A stretch of DNA of 64,000 bases from Lachnotalea sp. AF33-28 (GTDB taxonomy: Bacteria > Bacillota > Clostridia > Lachnospirales > Lachnospiraceae): NCBI RefSeq assembly GCF_003477885.1, contig NZ_QUEE01000019.1:62001-126000 (forward strand), given 5' to 3'. Positions within the stretch are counted from its first letter, which is position 1. Every line of letters begins with the position of its first letter. Position numbers and translations under genes: made by a program. The notes beneath the pieces were generated by a model. It made no database searches. It was given only the letters and a program-made list of their open reading frames with translations, and was not told the DNA's origin. Positions 18,291-26,618 of this stretch are shown here, one piece after another.

Positions 18291-18881
18291 ATGGAATTCG
18301 AAATCCGAAAACTTACTCCTGACCTCGCTGAAGATTATGCCCATTTCTTTGACGTCACCCCGCACAACGTACTTACCGACGGTGGCAAATGCTACTGTGT
18401 CACCTGGCGCAGCGATGATTCTTATATCGGCAACGGTGACCACTGGTTTTCTACACCCGAGGAAAGGAGGGCACACGCCCTTCAGTTTGTCAGATCCGGC
18501 AGTCTGCAGGGGTATCTCGCCTACTATGGCGGTGAGGTTGTGGGATGGTGCAATGCCAACGCGGACTGCAGCCTCTGCATCGATTATCTGCGGTCTTTTT
18601 GGCCCATAGAGGAATACCCGGAGGATGTCAGGGTAAAATCCGTCTTCTGTTTTGTAATCGCGCCGAATATGCAGAGAAAAGGCTTAGCCACCCAATTGCT
18701 GGAGCGTGTCTGCAAAGACGCTGCCGACGACGGCTTTGATTTTGTTGAGGCCTATGCCAACGAAGATCTCATCGGTACGGAAGATGAATTCAGAGGACCT
18801 CTGGCCATGTATGAAAAATGCGGTTTCCATACATATGCTGAACGGGAAGGCAGAGCAGTTGTGCGAAAAGCATTGAAATGA
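18291..18881 (+). CDS. GNAT family N-acetyltransferase
   Basis: A 196-residue GCN5-related acetyltransferase; substrate unknown. The acetyl-CoA-binding motif is visible as APNMQRKGLATQLLERVC near residue 125, followed by VEAYANED and AMYEKCGFHTY, the usual C-terminal motif B region. The ATG at 18291 is preferred over the one at 18249 because AGGAAG precedes it and the family fold starts with EIRKLTPD. It is one of only three plus-strand genes and converges with bceB, 7 bases apart. Confidence 0.86.
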   Translation: MEFEIRKLTPDLAEDYAHFFDVTPHNVLTDGGKCYCVTWRSDDSYIGNGDHWFSTPEERRAHALQFVRSGSLQGYLAYYGGEVVGWCNANADCSLCIDYLRSFWPIEEYPEDVRVKSVFCFVIAPNMQRKGLATQLLERVCKDAADDGFDFVEAYANEDLIGTEDEFRGPLAMYEKCGFHTYAEREGRAVVRKALK

Positions 18882-18888
18882 CGCACTA

Positions 18889-20865
18889 TCATTTCACCAA
18901 CCGGTAATACACCTTTGCCGTCCTGTGATAGATCAGTACATAGAACACGCCGAACACTCCCGCCGCCGCCATTGTGCACAGGAAAAACAGCCGTCTGTCA
19001 AACAGCCCGAACATCATCAGGAGCTTGGACACCACCGGAAAGGCGAAGCACATATGGAGCACCGCCGTGAGCAGCGGGAGGAAAAACACCATTAGGATCT
19101 GTTTGCTGATGGTTTTACGTATTTCTCTGTCATCCATGCCGACCTTCTGCATGATTTCAAACCGCTGGTGATCGTCGTATCCCTCCGACATCTGCTTGAA
19201 ATAAATGATCAGGGCCGCCGCCATCATAAACAGCATGCCCATGAAGATTCCCAGAAACAGAAAGCCTCCGTTGAGTATATAGAAATCGGCCTCCGCAGTC
19301 TGGCGGCTTTCTACCAGGGAAACTTCAGCCTCCTGGTACAGGCGGTCCTTGGCTGCCAGCGAAAACTCATAGCAGTCCTTCGCATCGCCCGTAAGATCCA
19401 TGCATTGTCTCTGGCTCCAGAGCACCAGCGGAAGATAGTCTGTGTTAAGCTGGTCTGCAATGCGCTGCGCGGTATTTTCATTTACCACCAGCCAGCATTC
19501 CTCCTGATATATATAGTCCCGCTTTTCGGCTAACGGAAACGAATCCAGTTCCCTGTATTTCAGAGAAAGATCGCCCACCAAAAGGGCATCCGTACCCAGC
19601 GATCCCTTGATAGGAAATCCCAGAGCCTCATCATCCGCCAGCACAGCCTGTGTGCCAGCAAGGGCATTGTATTCCTCAAGAGGCAGCAGGTTCAGTATGA
19701 AGAGATTATTCCGCATATTGGCGTTGTCCACGTCCGGCAGTACGGAAATGCCGCTGCCGTTTCTTAAGGTCATCACATTGGCATAATGATAAGAAAAACT
19801 GCCCGTAATTCCGATACCGAACTGCTCTGCCTCTTCTTCAAGTATACGGCTTACCGCATCGGCATTCAGCTCCCGCTCCCTGGCGGTGACGGCCAGATCG
19901 TTTGGATAGCGGGTGTTTATGGTGCCTTTCTGGCCCATATACAGGCTGATGGTGGCGGACAGAACTACCAGCACCATTGTGCTTAAGATACAGATGTTAG
20001 CCAATCCCACCGCGTTTTGTTTCATCCTGTAGATCATGCCAGAAACAGAGATGAAGTTCTGCGGGCGGTAGTAAAAATCTTTTTTCTTTCTCAGAGTTTT
20101 CAGCAGCACAATGCTGCCCGAAGTAAACAGCGCATAGGTGCCGAAAATGACCAGCAATACGGCGCAAAAGAAAACCGTCAGCGCCTCCAGCGGGCTTTGA
20201 GTGGTCACACTGATCGTATATCCCAGCGCCAGTGCCGCAGCGCCTGCCACAGCCAGAATCCAGGAAGCCCTCGGCTCCCTCTCTCCTCTGCTGCTGCCAA
20301 GCAGCAGATCCACCGGATTGGCCAGGCGCACCTGCAGGATGTTGTTTAACAGATTTACCGCAAAGATCGCCGAAAAGAACAGTGTCGTTGAGAAAAATGC
20401 TCTGGCAGAAAAATAAAACTTCAGCGGCACCTGAAAGTTCACGATGCGCAGCAGAAGCAGAAATAAAAGCCTGCCGAACACATAACCGCCAAGCGTGCCC
20501 AGGATGACGCAGACCAGGAAGGTGAGCAGGACTTCAAACAGCAGGATAAGACCCACATGCCTTTTTTCCATGCCGAGGATGCAGTACAGGCCCAGCTCCT
20601 TTTTTCTGCGTTTAATCAGAAAGCTGTTAGTATAAAATAAAAAGACGGCCGCAAATATACCGATAATCACTACGCCCAGTTCCATGATAGTTTTCATGTT
20701 ATCCGCGCCGCGCATCTGCTCCAGCCCCTTATTATAGGCAATGGTCATATAAATATAAGAGGCCATATAAGTGCCAAGGCAGGTCAAAAGATACGGGAAG
20801 TAAGTCTGGCGGTTTTTTAGCAGATTGTGAAAGGCCATCCTGGGATAAAACAGCAGCTTATGCAT
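18889..20865 (-). CDS. BceB-like ABC transporter permease (peptide sensing/resistance)
   Basis: A 658-residue FtsX-type permease with a four-helix N-terminal region, a large extracellular domain (about residues 310-520) between helices 7 and 8, and a C-terminal helix group, the layout of BceB-type antimicrobial-peptide transporters. In known systems BceB both senses peptide antibiotics and passes the signal to a partner kinase. The ATG at 20865, after GGGAGG, is favoured over an upstream GTG. It overlaps bceA by 8 bases. The matching kinase and regulator are encoded 2 kb away. Confidence 0.9.
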   Translation of the reverse strand: MHKLLFYPRMAFHNLLKNRQTYFPYLLTCLGTYMASYIYMTIAYNKGLEQMRGADNMKTIMELGVVIIGIFAAVFLFYTNSFLIKRRKKELGLYCILGMEKRHVGLILLFEVLLTFLVCVILGTLGGYVFGRLLFLLLLRIVNFQVPLKFYFSARAFFSTTLFFSAIFAVNLLNNILQVRLANPVDLLLGSSRGEREPRASWILAVAGAAALALGYTISVTTQSPLEALTVFFCAVLLVIFGTYALFTSGSIVLLKTLRKKKDFYYRPQNFISVSGMIYRMKQNAVGLANICILSTMVLVVLSATISLYMGQKGTINTRYPNDLAVTARERELNADAVSRILEEEAEQFGIGITGSFSYHYANVMTLRNGSGISVLPDVDNANMRNNLFILNLLPLEEYNALAGTQAVLADDEALGFPIKGSLGTDALLVGDLSLKYRELDSFPLAEKRDYIYQEECWLVVNENTAQRIADQLNTDYLPLVLWSQRQCMDLTGDAKDCYEFSLAAKDRLYQEAEVSLVESRQTAEADFYILNGGFLFLGIFMGMLFMMAAALIIYFKQMSEGYDDHQRFEIMQKVGMDDREIRKTISKQILMVFFLPLLTAVLHMCFAFPVVSKLLMMFGLFDRRLFFLCTMAAAGVFGVFYVLIYHRTAKVYYRLVK

Positions 20866-21625
20866 CTTCCCCACCTCCCTGTGCCAGCGCGGTGAGCGTA
20901 TCCGAAATCTTCTGGTACATTTCCTGCTGATTCAAGTTTCCCCGGTAAATCTGGTTAAATACAATTCCGTCCTTAATGAACATAACGCGCCCCGCATGGC
21001 TGGCCGCCTGTGTCGAATGGGTCACCATCAGGATGGTCTGCCCCGTCCGGTTGATCTGCGAAAAGATATTCAGCAGTTTCATGGACGCCTTGGAATCCAG
21101 AGCTCCGGTGGGCTCATCTGCCAGAATGATCTTAGGATACGTGATCAGGGCTCTGGCCACTGCCGCCCTCTGCTTCTGGCCTCCGGACACCTCATACGGA
21201 TACTTTCCCAGCAGATCGCTGATGCCGAGACTGGCAGCAATCGGTGTGAGCCTTTCCTCCATCTCCTCATGGGAGCGCCCCGCCAGCACTAATGGCAGAA
21301 AAATATTGTCCCTTAGCGAAAATGTATCCAGCAGGTTAAAATCCTGAAATACGAATCCCAGATTATTTCTGCGGAATGCCGAAATTTCCCTGTCTTTTAT
21401 TTTTGTAAGCTCCATGCCGTCCAAGGTCACCGTGCCGTTTGTGGGCTTATCCAGCGAGGCCAGGATATTCAGCAGGGTGGTCTTTCCAGAGCCGGATTCC
21501 CCCATGATCGCCACATACTCCCCCGCTTCCACCGTAAAGGTAACGCCGGACAGGGCCTGAACCTGGTTTCCCCCGAAACGCGTGGTATATATTTTTTTTA
21601 CATCATTTACTTCCAGCAGTGCCAT
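20858..21625 (-). CDS. BceA-like ABC transporter ATPase
   Basis: A 255-residue ATP-binding subunit. Walker A is GESGSGKTTLL near residue 40, the signature VSGGQKQRAAVARAL near 140, and Walker B IILADEPTGALD near 160 with the switch His in VTHS. It pairs with the adjacent BceB-like permease. The ATG at 21625, six bases after GGAGG, is preferred over the one at 21637. A BceR-type box lies about 120 bases upstream. Confidence 0.93.
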   Translation of the reverse strand: MALLEVNDVKKIYTTRFGGNQVQALSGVTFTVEAGEYVAIMGESGSGKTTLLNILASLDKPTNGTVTLDGMELTKIKDREISAFRRNNLGFVFQDFNLLDTFSLRDNIFLPLVLAGRSHEEMEERLTPIAASLGISDLLGKYPYEVSGGQKQRAAVARALITYPKIILADEPTGALDSKASMKLLNIFSQINRTGQTILMVTHSTQAASHAGRVMFIKDGIVFNQIYRGNLNQQEMYQKISDTLTALAQGGGEDA

Positions 21626-21687
21626 AATTTCCTCCATTTCTCCGAAGAGCCCTTTTTCTCCTCTCCGGCTGTCTGTTTACAGATATT

Positions 21688-21776
21688 ATTATAATTACAG
21701 AAGCATAAGCGCTGCCATAGATTTGTCTTACAATCACGGGATATGGCTTACATTTATGTAAGAAATACCATATACT
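21688..21776. promoter_or_regulatory. BceR-type box shared by divergent bceAB and lysozyme promoters
   Basis: The 16-base palindrome CTTACATTTATGTAAG (21747-21762) contains TTACA-N4-TGTAA, the known BceR-family consensus TNACA-N4-TGTAA. On the plus strand TTACAT (21748-21753), 17 bases, and TATACT (21771-21776) form a promoter for the lysozyme gene with the box over its -35. On the minus strand TATAAT (21693-21688) with a poor -35 lies toward bceAB, placing the box near -74. Confidence 0.72.
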
Positions 21777-21806
21777 ATAGCAGCACATTAAAAAAGGAGT
21801 GATCTT

Positions 21807-22784
21807 ATGGCAGTACCTCCGGTAAGCACACCGGTCTATGAGGGCATCGATGTCAGCCAGTGGCAGGGCAGCATCAATTTTTCCCAGGTCAGGGATTCCG
21901 GCATTGAGCTCGTATATATAAAATCCAGCGAGGGCTTTCGTTTCATTGAGCCTAATTTTGAAAGATATTATGAAGACGCCAAAGCGGCAGGGCTTTCTGT
22001 CGGCTTCTACCACTATCTGACCGCCCGTTCGGCGGGGCAGGCCAGGCAGCAGGCACATTTCTTTATGTCCACAATACAGGGAAAGGAAGCGGATCTGCGT
22101 CCGGCGCTGGATTTCGAACTGCTGGACGGCCTGTCCGACGAAGAAATCAGTGAAATATCTCGGGCCTTTCTTACAGAGCTTAGCGGCCGTTTGAAGGAAA
22201 ACGGCGTCATCTATGGCAGTGTGTCCAAGCTTAAGAGGCTGGACCCCGCGCTTTCCGTCTATCCTGTATGGGTCGCACAGTATGGAGTGCCTTCTCCTGA
22301 AGATGCAGGCCCCTGGGAAGCCTGGACTGGCTGGCAGTACACGAACAGGGGACGGGTGAACGGCATACGGACCAATGTGGACAGAAACCGTTTTACAAAG
22401 GAAATCTATCTGAATGAAATTACAGTGATGCCTGATCCGGGCAATCCACCGTTTCCAACCACGCAGATCCTCACCTATCGGATAAAGAAAGGGGATACCT
22501 TAAGCCGCATCGCCAGACTGTACCATATAACTGTAGCCGCTCTGGCCAGTTTCAATCAGATCAGCGACCCTGACCGAATCTATGCCGGAGAGACGCTGAA
22601 AATCCCGTTGGACAGCGCAGGCAGCGACGAAAGCGCCTACCGGTTCTATACGATCCAACGAGGCGATACCCTGTCCGCCATTGCCAAACGGTATAAGACC
22701 ACAGTAAAGGAGCTGGCTGAATTAAACCGCATACCGGATCCGAACCGGATCTATCCCGGACAGATTCTTAAAATCGCAAGATAA
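21807..22784 (+). CDS. GH25 lysozyme with two LysM domains
   Basis: A 325-residue predicted peptidoglycan muramidase. The GH25 catalytic domain (about residues 10-200) has YEGIDVSQWQG, GFYHYLTA and the acidic PALDFELLDG motif, ending with WQYTNRGRVNG. Two LysM wall-binding repeats follow (about 222-268 and 280-325), both with GDTLSRIA/GDTLSAIA and NRIYPGQ-type motifs. The protein begins MAVPPVSTPVY with no signal peptide, which resembles a phage-type lysin and is odd for a host lysozyme. AAGGAG precedes the ATG at 21807. Its promoter overlaps a BceR-type box, suggesting control with bceAB. Confidence 0.92.
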   Translation: MAVPPVSTPVYEGIDVSQWQGSINFSQVRDSGIELVYIKSSEGFRFIEPNFERYYEDAKAAGLSVGFYHYLTARSAGQARQQAHFFMSTIQGKEADLRPALDFELLDGLSDEEISEISRAFLTELSGRLKENGVIYGSVSKLKRLDPALSVYPVWVAQYGVPSPEDAGPWEAWTGWQYTNRGRVNGIRTNVDRNRFTKEIYLNEITVMPDPGNPPFPTTQILTYRIKKGDTLSRIARLYHITVAALASFNQISDPDRIYAGETLKIPLDSAGSDESAYRFYTIQRGDTLSAIAKRYKTTVKELAELNRIPDPNRIYPGQILKIAR

Positions 22785-22799
22785 GTAAATGCCATAACG

Positions 22800-22845
22800 G
22801 GGAAATGCTGCAAACGTAAGAGTCCTGTTTGCAGCATCCCTTTTT
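22800..22845 (+). terminator. Rho-independent terminator after the GH25-LysM gene
   Basis: Arms ATGCTGCAAAC and GTTTGCAGCAT with GGG/CCC at the base (2-base bulge) are followed by TTTTTG. It lies 16 bases after the stop codon on the plus strand. Confidence 0.85.
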
Positions 22846-22876
22846 GTCCTGTTAATAGCTGCTTTAATAGGCAGCT

Positions 22877-23869
22877 TTAAAAGATTTCAATCGGATCCCT
22901 GTTTAAGTCTATGCAAAAGCGGGTCCCTCTTCCGGGCTCCGACTCTACGGATACCGTATTGCCCAGCTTATCCAGCACCTGCCTGCACAGATACAGACCT
23001 ATACCGGTGGATTTTTTACCCGATCTCCCATTGTATCCGGTAAACCCTTTATCGAAGATCCGCGGAAGATCTTCGGAACGGATTCCGATACCGGTATCTT
23101 CGATGAAAAGCATCTTGGACTTTTCCATACAGTAAATATGGACGCCGCCTTCTTCCGTATATTTGAGCGCATTGGATAAAATCTGTTCTATCGCAAAAAC
23201 CAGCCACTTTTCATCGCTTAGCACCATGACCTCCAGCTGATCCAGCTTCACTTTCAGCTTCTTATGGATAAAGATCACGGAATACTTTTTTACCGCGCTG
23301 TGCACCGCATCCTTCAGCGAGCACTCCCTGATCTCAAGGTCGTTCGACATGGACTGGATGCGCAGATACTGCAGAGCCATGTCCACATATTCCTGCGTTT
23401 TAAACAGTTCCTGTTCCATGCTCCCCCTTACAGTAATGCCCACATCCGATTCTATCAGAAGCTTCATGGCGAACAGGGGCGTTTTTATCTGATGCGTCCA
23501 CATCGTATAGTAATCCGTCTGATCGGTCCTGGCGCGGTCCGCCTGGGATATCAGGTCTTTGTTCCTCTCCAGAAGCCGTTCCAGCAAAAGCCTGTCATCG
23601 CGGCATTCCGCCGACGGCGCATCCGGCAGATCCGCGACGCTCCATTCCTGCATAGAAAGCAGCCTTTGCACGCTCGCATGCCGCCTTAAATATTTCATAT
23701 AATCCATGATCAGCACACAGATAGCGCACGCCGTCACAACCTCAGTTCCATAGATAAACGCCTCTGCCTCGGTATAATAAAGGAAATAAACGATTCCATA
23801 ACAGAGAATGATAAAGAAAAAGCCGCAGATAATGCTTCCTCTGGATTTCAGATAATTTTGCAGTCCCAT
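22877..23869 (-). CDS. BceS-like intramembrane-sensing histidine kinase
   Basis: A 330-residue kinase with two N-terminal membrane helices (about residues 12-60) and almost no extracellular loop, the hallmark of BceS-type kinases that sense through their partner transporter. The phosphoacceptor His is in MWTHQIKTPLFAMK near residue 130. The ATP-binding motifs are QILSNALKYT (N box) and IEDTGIGIRSEDLPRIF. Either the GTG that overlaps the regulator stop or the ATG at 23869 could be the start. It pairs with the regulator directly upstream. Confidence 0.9.
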   Translation of the reverse strand: MGLQNYLKSRGSIICGFFFIILCYGIVYFLYYTEAEAFIYGTEVVTACAICVLIMDYMKYLRRHASVQRLLSMQEWSVADLPDAPSAECRDDRLLLERLLERNKDLISQADRARTDQTDYYTMWTHQIKTPLFAMKLLIESDVGITVRGSMEQELFKTQEYVDMALQYLRIQSMSNDLEIRECSLKDAVHSAVKKYSVIFIHKKLKVKLDQLEVMVLSDEKWLVFAIEQILSNALKYTEEGGVHIYCMEKSKMLFIEDTGIGIRSEDLPRIFDKGFTGYNGRSGKKSTGIGLYLCRQVLDKLGNTVSVESEPGRGTRFCIDLNRDPIEIF

Positions 23870-23874
23870 ATGCA

Positions 23875-24549
23875 CTAATCTCCCATCAGGTATCCGATCC
23901 CTTTTTTGGTCTGTATCGCGTCCTTAAGCCCTGCCTCCTTAAGTTTCCTGCGCAGGCGGTTGATATTGACTGTCAGGGTATTGTCATCGATAAAGCATTC
24001 GTCGTTCCACAGCTTCTTCATAATCGCCTCTCTGGCAACCACGCTGCCTTTATGCTCAAGCAGTGTCTTCAGTATGCGGAACTCATTGCGCGTAAGCTCC
24101 AGCGTTTGATCCCCGAAGGTGAGCGTCGTATCTCCCAGATTCAAAATTGCGCCTCTGTATTCCATGATATTTACACTCCCCTGGAAGTCATATGCGCGTC
24201 TAAGCAGCGCCTGGATTTTTGCCACCAGCACATCGAGGTCAAAGGGTTTTGTGATGAAATCGTCACCGCCCATATTCATGGCCATGATGATATTCATATT
24301 ATCGCCGGCGGAGGAAACAAAGATCACCGGAACTTTGGAGATTTTACGTATCTCACCGCACCAGTGATAGCCGTTAAAGAAAGGCAGGGATATATCCATC
24401 AGGATGAGATGCGGTGAAACCTTCGCGAAACACGCCATCACATTCTGGAAGTCTTTCACGGCGCAGGCTTTCATCCCCCAGCTCTTAAGATGGGAAGAGA
24501 GCATCTCTGCAATGGTCGGATCGTCCTCAACAATCATGATTCGGTACAT
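23875..24549 (-). CDS. BceR-like OmpR-family response regulator
   Basis: A 224-residue response regulator with a receiver domain (about residues 1-118; phosphoacceptor Asp in HLILMDISLP near 53) and a winged-helix DNA-binding domain (LTRNEFRILKTLLEHKGSVV, then DNTLTVNINRLRRKL). BceR-type regulators bind TNACA-N4-TGTAA sites, and one such site lies between bceA and the lysozyme gene. GGGAGG precedes the ATG. It is divergent from the YiiX-like gene, with only 78 bases between starts. Confidence 0.93.
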   Translation of the reverse strand: MYRIMIVEDDPTIAEMLSSHLKSWGMKACAVKDFQNVMACFAKVSPHLILMDISLPFFNGYHWCGEIRKISKVPVIFVSSAGDNMNIIMAMNMGGDDFITKPFDLDVLVAKIQALLRRAYDFQGSVNIMEYRGAILNLGDTTLTFGDQTLELTRNEFRILKTLLEHKGSVVAREAIMKKLWNDECFIDDNTLTVNINRLRRKLKEAGLKDAIQTKKGIGYLMGD

Positions 24550-24627
24550 ACATTTACCTCCCTAAAGCCGCCAGGAAATAAGAATCCTTTCATCAGAACA
24601 GGACATACTACCTGAAGGTGATTGAAT

Positions 24628-25464
24628 ATGAAATGGAAACGGATCTCACTTGTGATTCTCCTGTCGGTGTCCGTCCTGACAGCTCTGCTGTGGTTCTGCA
24701 CGGTGAGCACGGAGCCTCTGGCCCGTCACCTGCCCGAATACGCGCGCACGGATCTTGATGATCTGCTGAATAAACCCCGCTTTACAGAAGACGATTACCG
24801 CACACTTTTTCTTCAGACCGGCCTCGGACAGACCGCGCTTGATGAACTTCGCGCCGCCACTTCTGATTTTAAAGGAGAAGTGCTGGCTTATCAAGAACTA
24901 TTTTTCTTGGATACGAAATGGAGCTGCAGCAGAATCAGCCCGATCACAATGGAAGAACGCATAGAAACGCCCGTCCGGCTGGCGCCGCTGCATGACGGAG
25001 ATATCCTCATCACCTGCTGCAGCCACACCTTCGGCTGGAGAAACGGGCATGCGGCCCTGGTGACGGATGCGGATGCCGGCCTGGTACTGGAGGCCGGGGC
25101 GCTCGGTAAGCCCGCCCGCGAAAAATCTCTGGAGGGCTGGCTGACCTACCCCTCCTTTATTGTTTTAAGGGTGAGGAAAATTACAGATGAACAGGCGGAA
25201 GCTGTGGTGCGGTATGCCAAAGAATGTCTTACCGGCATCCCCTATGATTTGACCGTCGGTATTTTAAAACCTAAATTCTATGCGGGTAAAAAAGTGGCCG
25301 GAACCTACTGTTCCCATCTGGTCTGGCAGGCCTATATGCAGTCGGATATCGATCTGGACGGAGACGGCGGTGTCCTGGTCACTCCTGCAGACCTGGCGGA
25401 CAGCCCGCTGCTGGAAACGGTGCAGCTTTACGGCGTGGATGCGCGCAGATATGCCCCACGGTAA
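24628..25464 (+). CDS. YiiX/YebB-like NlpC/P60-superfamily cysteine hydrolase
   Basis: A 278-residue protein with an N-terminal membrane anchor or signal segment (VILLSVSVLTALLWFCTV). The core resembles circularly permuted NlpC/P60 enzymes of the YiiX type: LHDGDILITC, the catalytic His in NGHAALVTD, the following acidic VLEAGALGK, and the Cys in GTYCSHLVWQAY. Such enzymes hydrolyse amide or ester bonds in cell-wall or lipid substrates; the exact target is unknown. ATG 24628 is preferred (AAGGTG seven bases before) over the in-frame TTG at 24622. It is divergent from bceR in the envelope-stress block. Confidence 0.82.
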   Translation: MKWKRISLVILLSVSVLTALLWFCTVSTEPLARHLPEYARTDLDDLLNKPRFTEDDYRTLFLQTGLGQTALDELRAATSDFKGEVLAYQELFFLDTKWSCSRISPITMEERIETPVRLAPLHDGDILITCCSHTFGWRNGHAALVTDADAGLVLEAGALGKPAREKSLEGWLTYPSFIVLRVRKITDEQAEAVVRYAKECLTGIPYDLTVGILKPKFYAGKKVAGTYCSHLVWQAYMQSDIDLDGDGGVLVTPADLADSPLLETVQLYGVDARRYAPR

Positions 25465-25483
25465 CAGGTTCCATATAAAATCA

Positions 25484-25550
25484 AAAAGCCTTCCAAAGAA
25501 ACGGCTTATCCCACTGCCGCCGCTCCTTTTAAGAAGGCTTTTAACCGTTT
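25484..25550. terminator. Bidirectional terminator between convergent genes
   Basis: AAAAGCCTTC (from 25484) pairs with GAAGGCTTTT (25533-25542). T-runs follow on both strands, including CCGTTTTTTA on the plus strand. It separates the converging YiiX-like and GH25 genes. The loop is long, so it may fold in sub-hairpins. Confidence 0.65.
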
Positions 25551-25551
25551 T

Positions 25552-26463
25552 TTATTTGCCGTACTTCTTAAAACACAGATTCAGATCCACTTCACCTTCA
25601 ATGCCGTCCACCGTGCCTTTATTAGTGTACTGCCACATCGCGAATTCATAAGGGAAATCAAAGACGTCATTGTAATCCACATACCAGAGATCGTAGTCCG
25701 ACAGTTCTGCCATATCATATTTAAGCACTGCACATTTCTTATTGGCATAGTACATCGGCTGATATCCGGCATCCTTAATCTTTTTGCAGAAGGCTGCGCA
25801 GGCTTCTGTCATTGTCCGTGTGCTAAGCTCATTGGTCCTGGAGTTGTCCTGGCGGATCACTTCCAGATCAAACACTACCGGATACGTGATCTCATAATCC
25901 TTCAGGACATCGATCACATATTCGGCCTCTTCTTTCGCTTCTTGAGGGCTGGTCGCCTGTGAGAAGAAATATACCCCCACATCCAGTCCGGCTTCCAGAG
26001 CATTCTTTATATTATATTCAAAATCCTCATCCATCACGATGGCCCCGGTACCGTATCCCCTAAGGCCCAGCCGGATCATTGCGAAGTCGATGCCGTCCGC
26101 CTTCACCTTCTGCCAGTCAATCTCTTTCTGGAAATAGGACACATCCACGCCGACCGTGCTGACCACCACGCCGTTTTCATTATAGGTTTTAAGCCCTCTC
26201 CTGGTATCGATCTGATCCGGATTATAGGAATTCTTAGCCAGCTCCTCCCGGACAGGCACCCAGATCTCCCCCAGGCTGCTGTCCCTCATGGTGATGACCT
26301 TAGCCGTATTCACAGAGGACGGAACGTCCGCATCCGCAGGCTTTTCCTTTTTATTAAGCATCACGGCGATCACAATCACCGCTGCGATGACTGCCACAGC
26401 CAGCACCGCCGACAAAATAAAGATCCATTTCTTTTTATTGCGTTCCCTCTGTCCCCAGCTCAT
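25552..26463 (-). CDS. Membrane-anchored GH25 lysozyme-like hydrolase
   Basis: A 303-residue protein. After a basic N terminus, one membrane helix (about residues 13-36) places the rest outside the cell. A linker of about 60 residues leads to the GH25 domain (about 100-303), with VGVDVSYFQKEIDW, GVYFFSQAT, the catalytic FDLEVI acidic motif near residue 200, and MWQYTNKGTVDGIEG. It should hydrolyse the peptidoglycan glycan strand. Unlike the LysM lysozyme nearby, it has a membrane anchor and no wall-binding repeats. It has its own promoter at 26.6 kb. Confidence 0.9.
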   Translation of the reverse strand: MSWGQRERNKKKWIFILSAVLAVAVIAAVIVIAVMLNKKEKPADADVPSSVNTAKVITMRDSSLGEIWVPVREELAKNSYNPDQIDTRRGLKTYNENGVVVSTVGVDVSYFQKEIDWQKVKADGIDFAMIRLGLRGYGTGAIVMDEDFEYNIKNALEAGLDVGVYFFSQATSPQEAKEEAEYVIDVLKDYEITYPVVFDLEVIRQDNSRTNELSTRTMTEACAAFCKKIKDAGYQPMYYANKKCAVLKYDMAELSDYDLWYVDYNDVFDFPYEFAMWQYTNKGTVDGIEGEVDLNLCFKKYGK

Positions 26464-26574
26464 CCTGTTATCCTCCGTATTCCATCTGTTTTGTGCCCCG
26501 CAGATTACCTGACAGCCACATCGTATGAATCAAACATACCTGCGCGCAGGCGGCGGGCAGAAAACTTTCTCGAT

Positions 26575-26609
26575 AGTATAAATATACTGTAAAATTACGG
26601 AGAATACAA
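26575..26609 (-). promoter_or_regulatory. Promoter with palindromic -10 for the membrane GH25 gene
   Basis: TTGTAT (26609-26604), 17 bases and TATATT (26586-26581) on the minus strand. The -10 sits inside the palindrome AGTATAAATATACT (26575-26588). The GH25 start is about 120 bases downstream, after a leader containing CCTGCGCGCAGG. Confidence 0.55.
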
Positions 26610-26618
26610 GCACAATTA

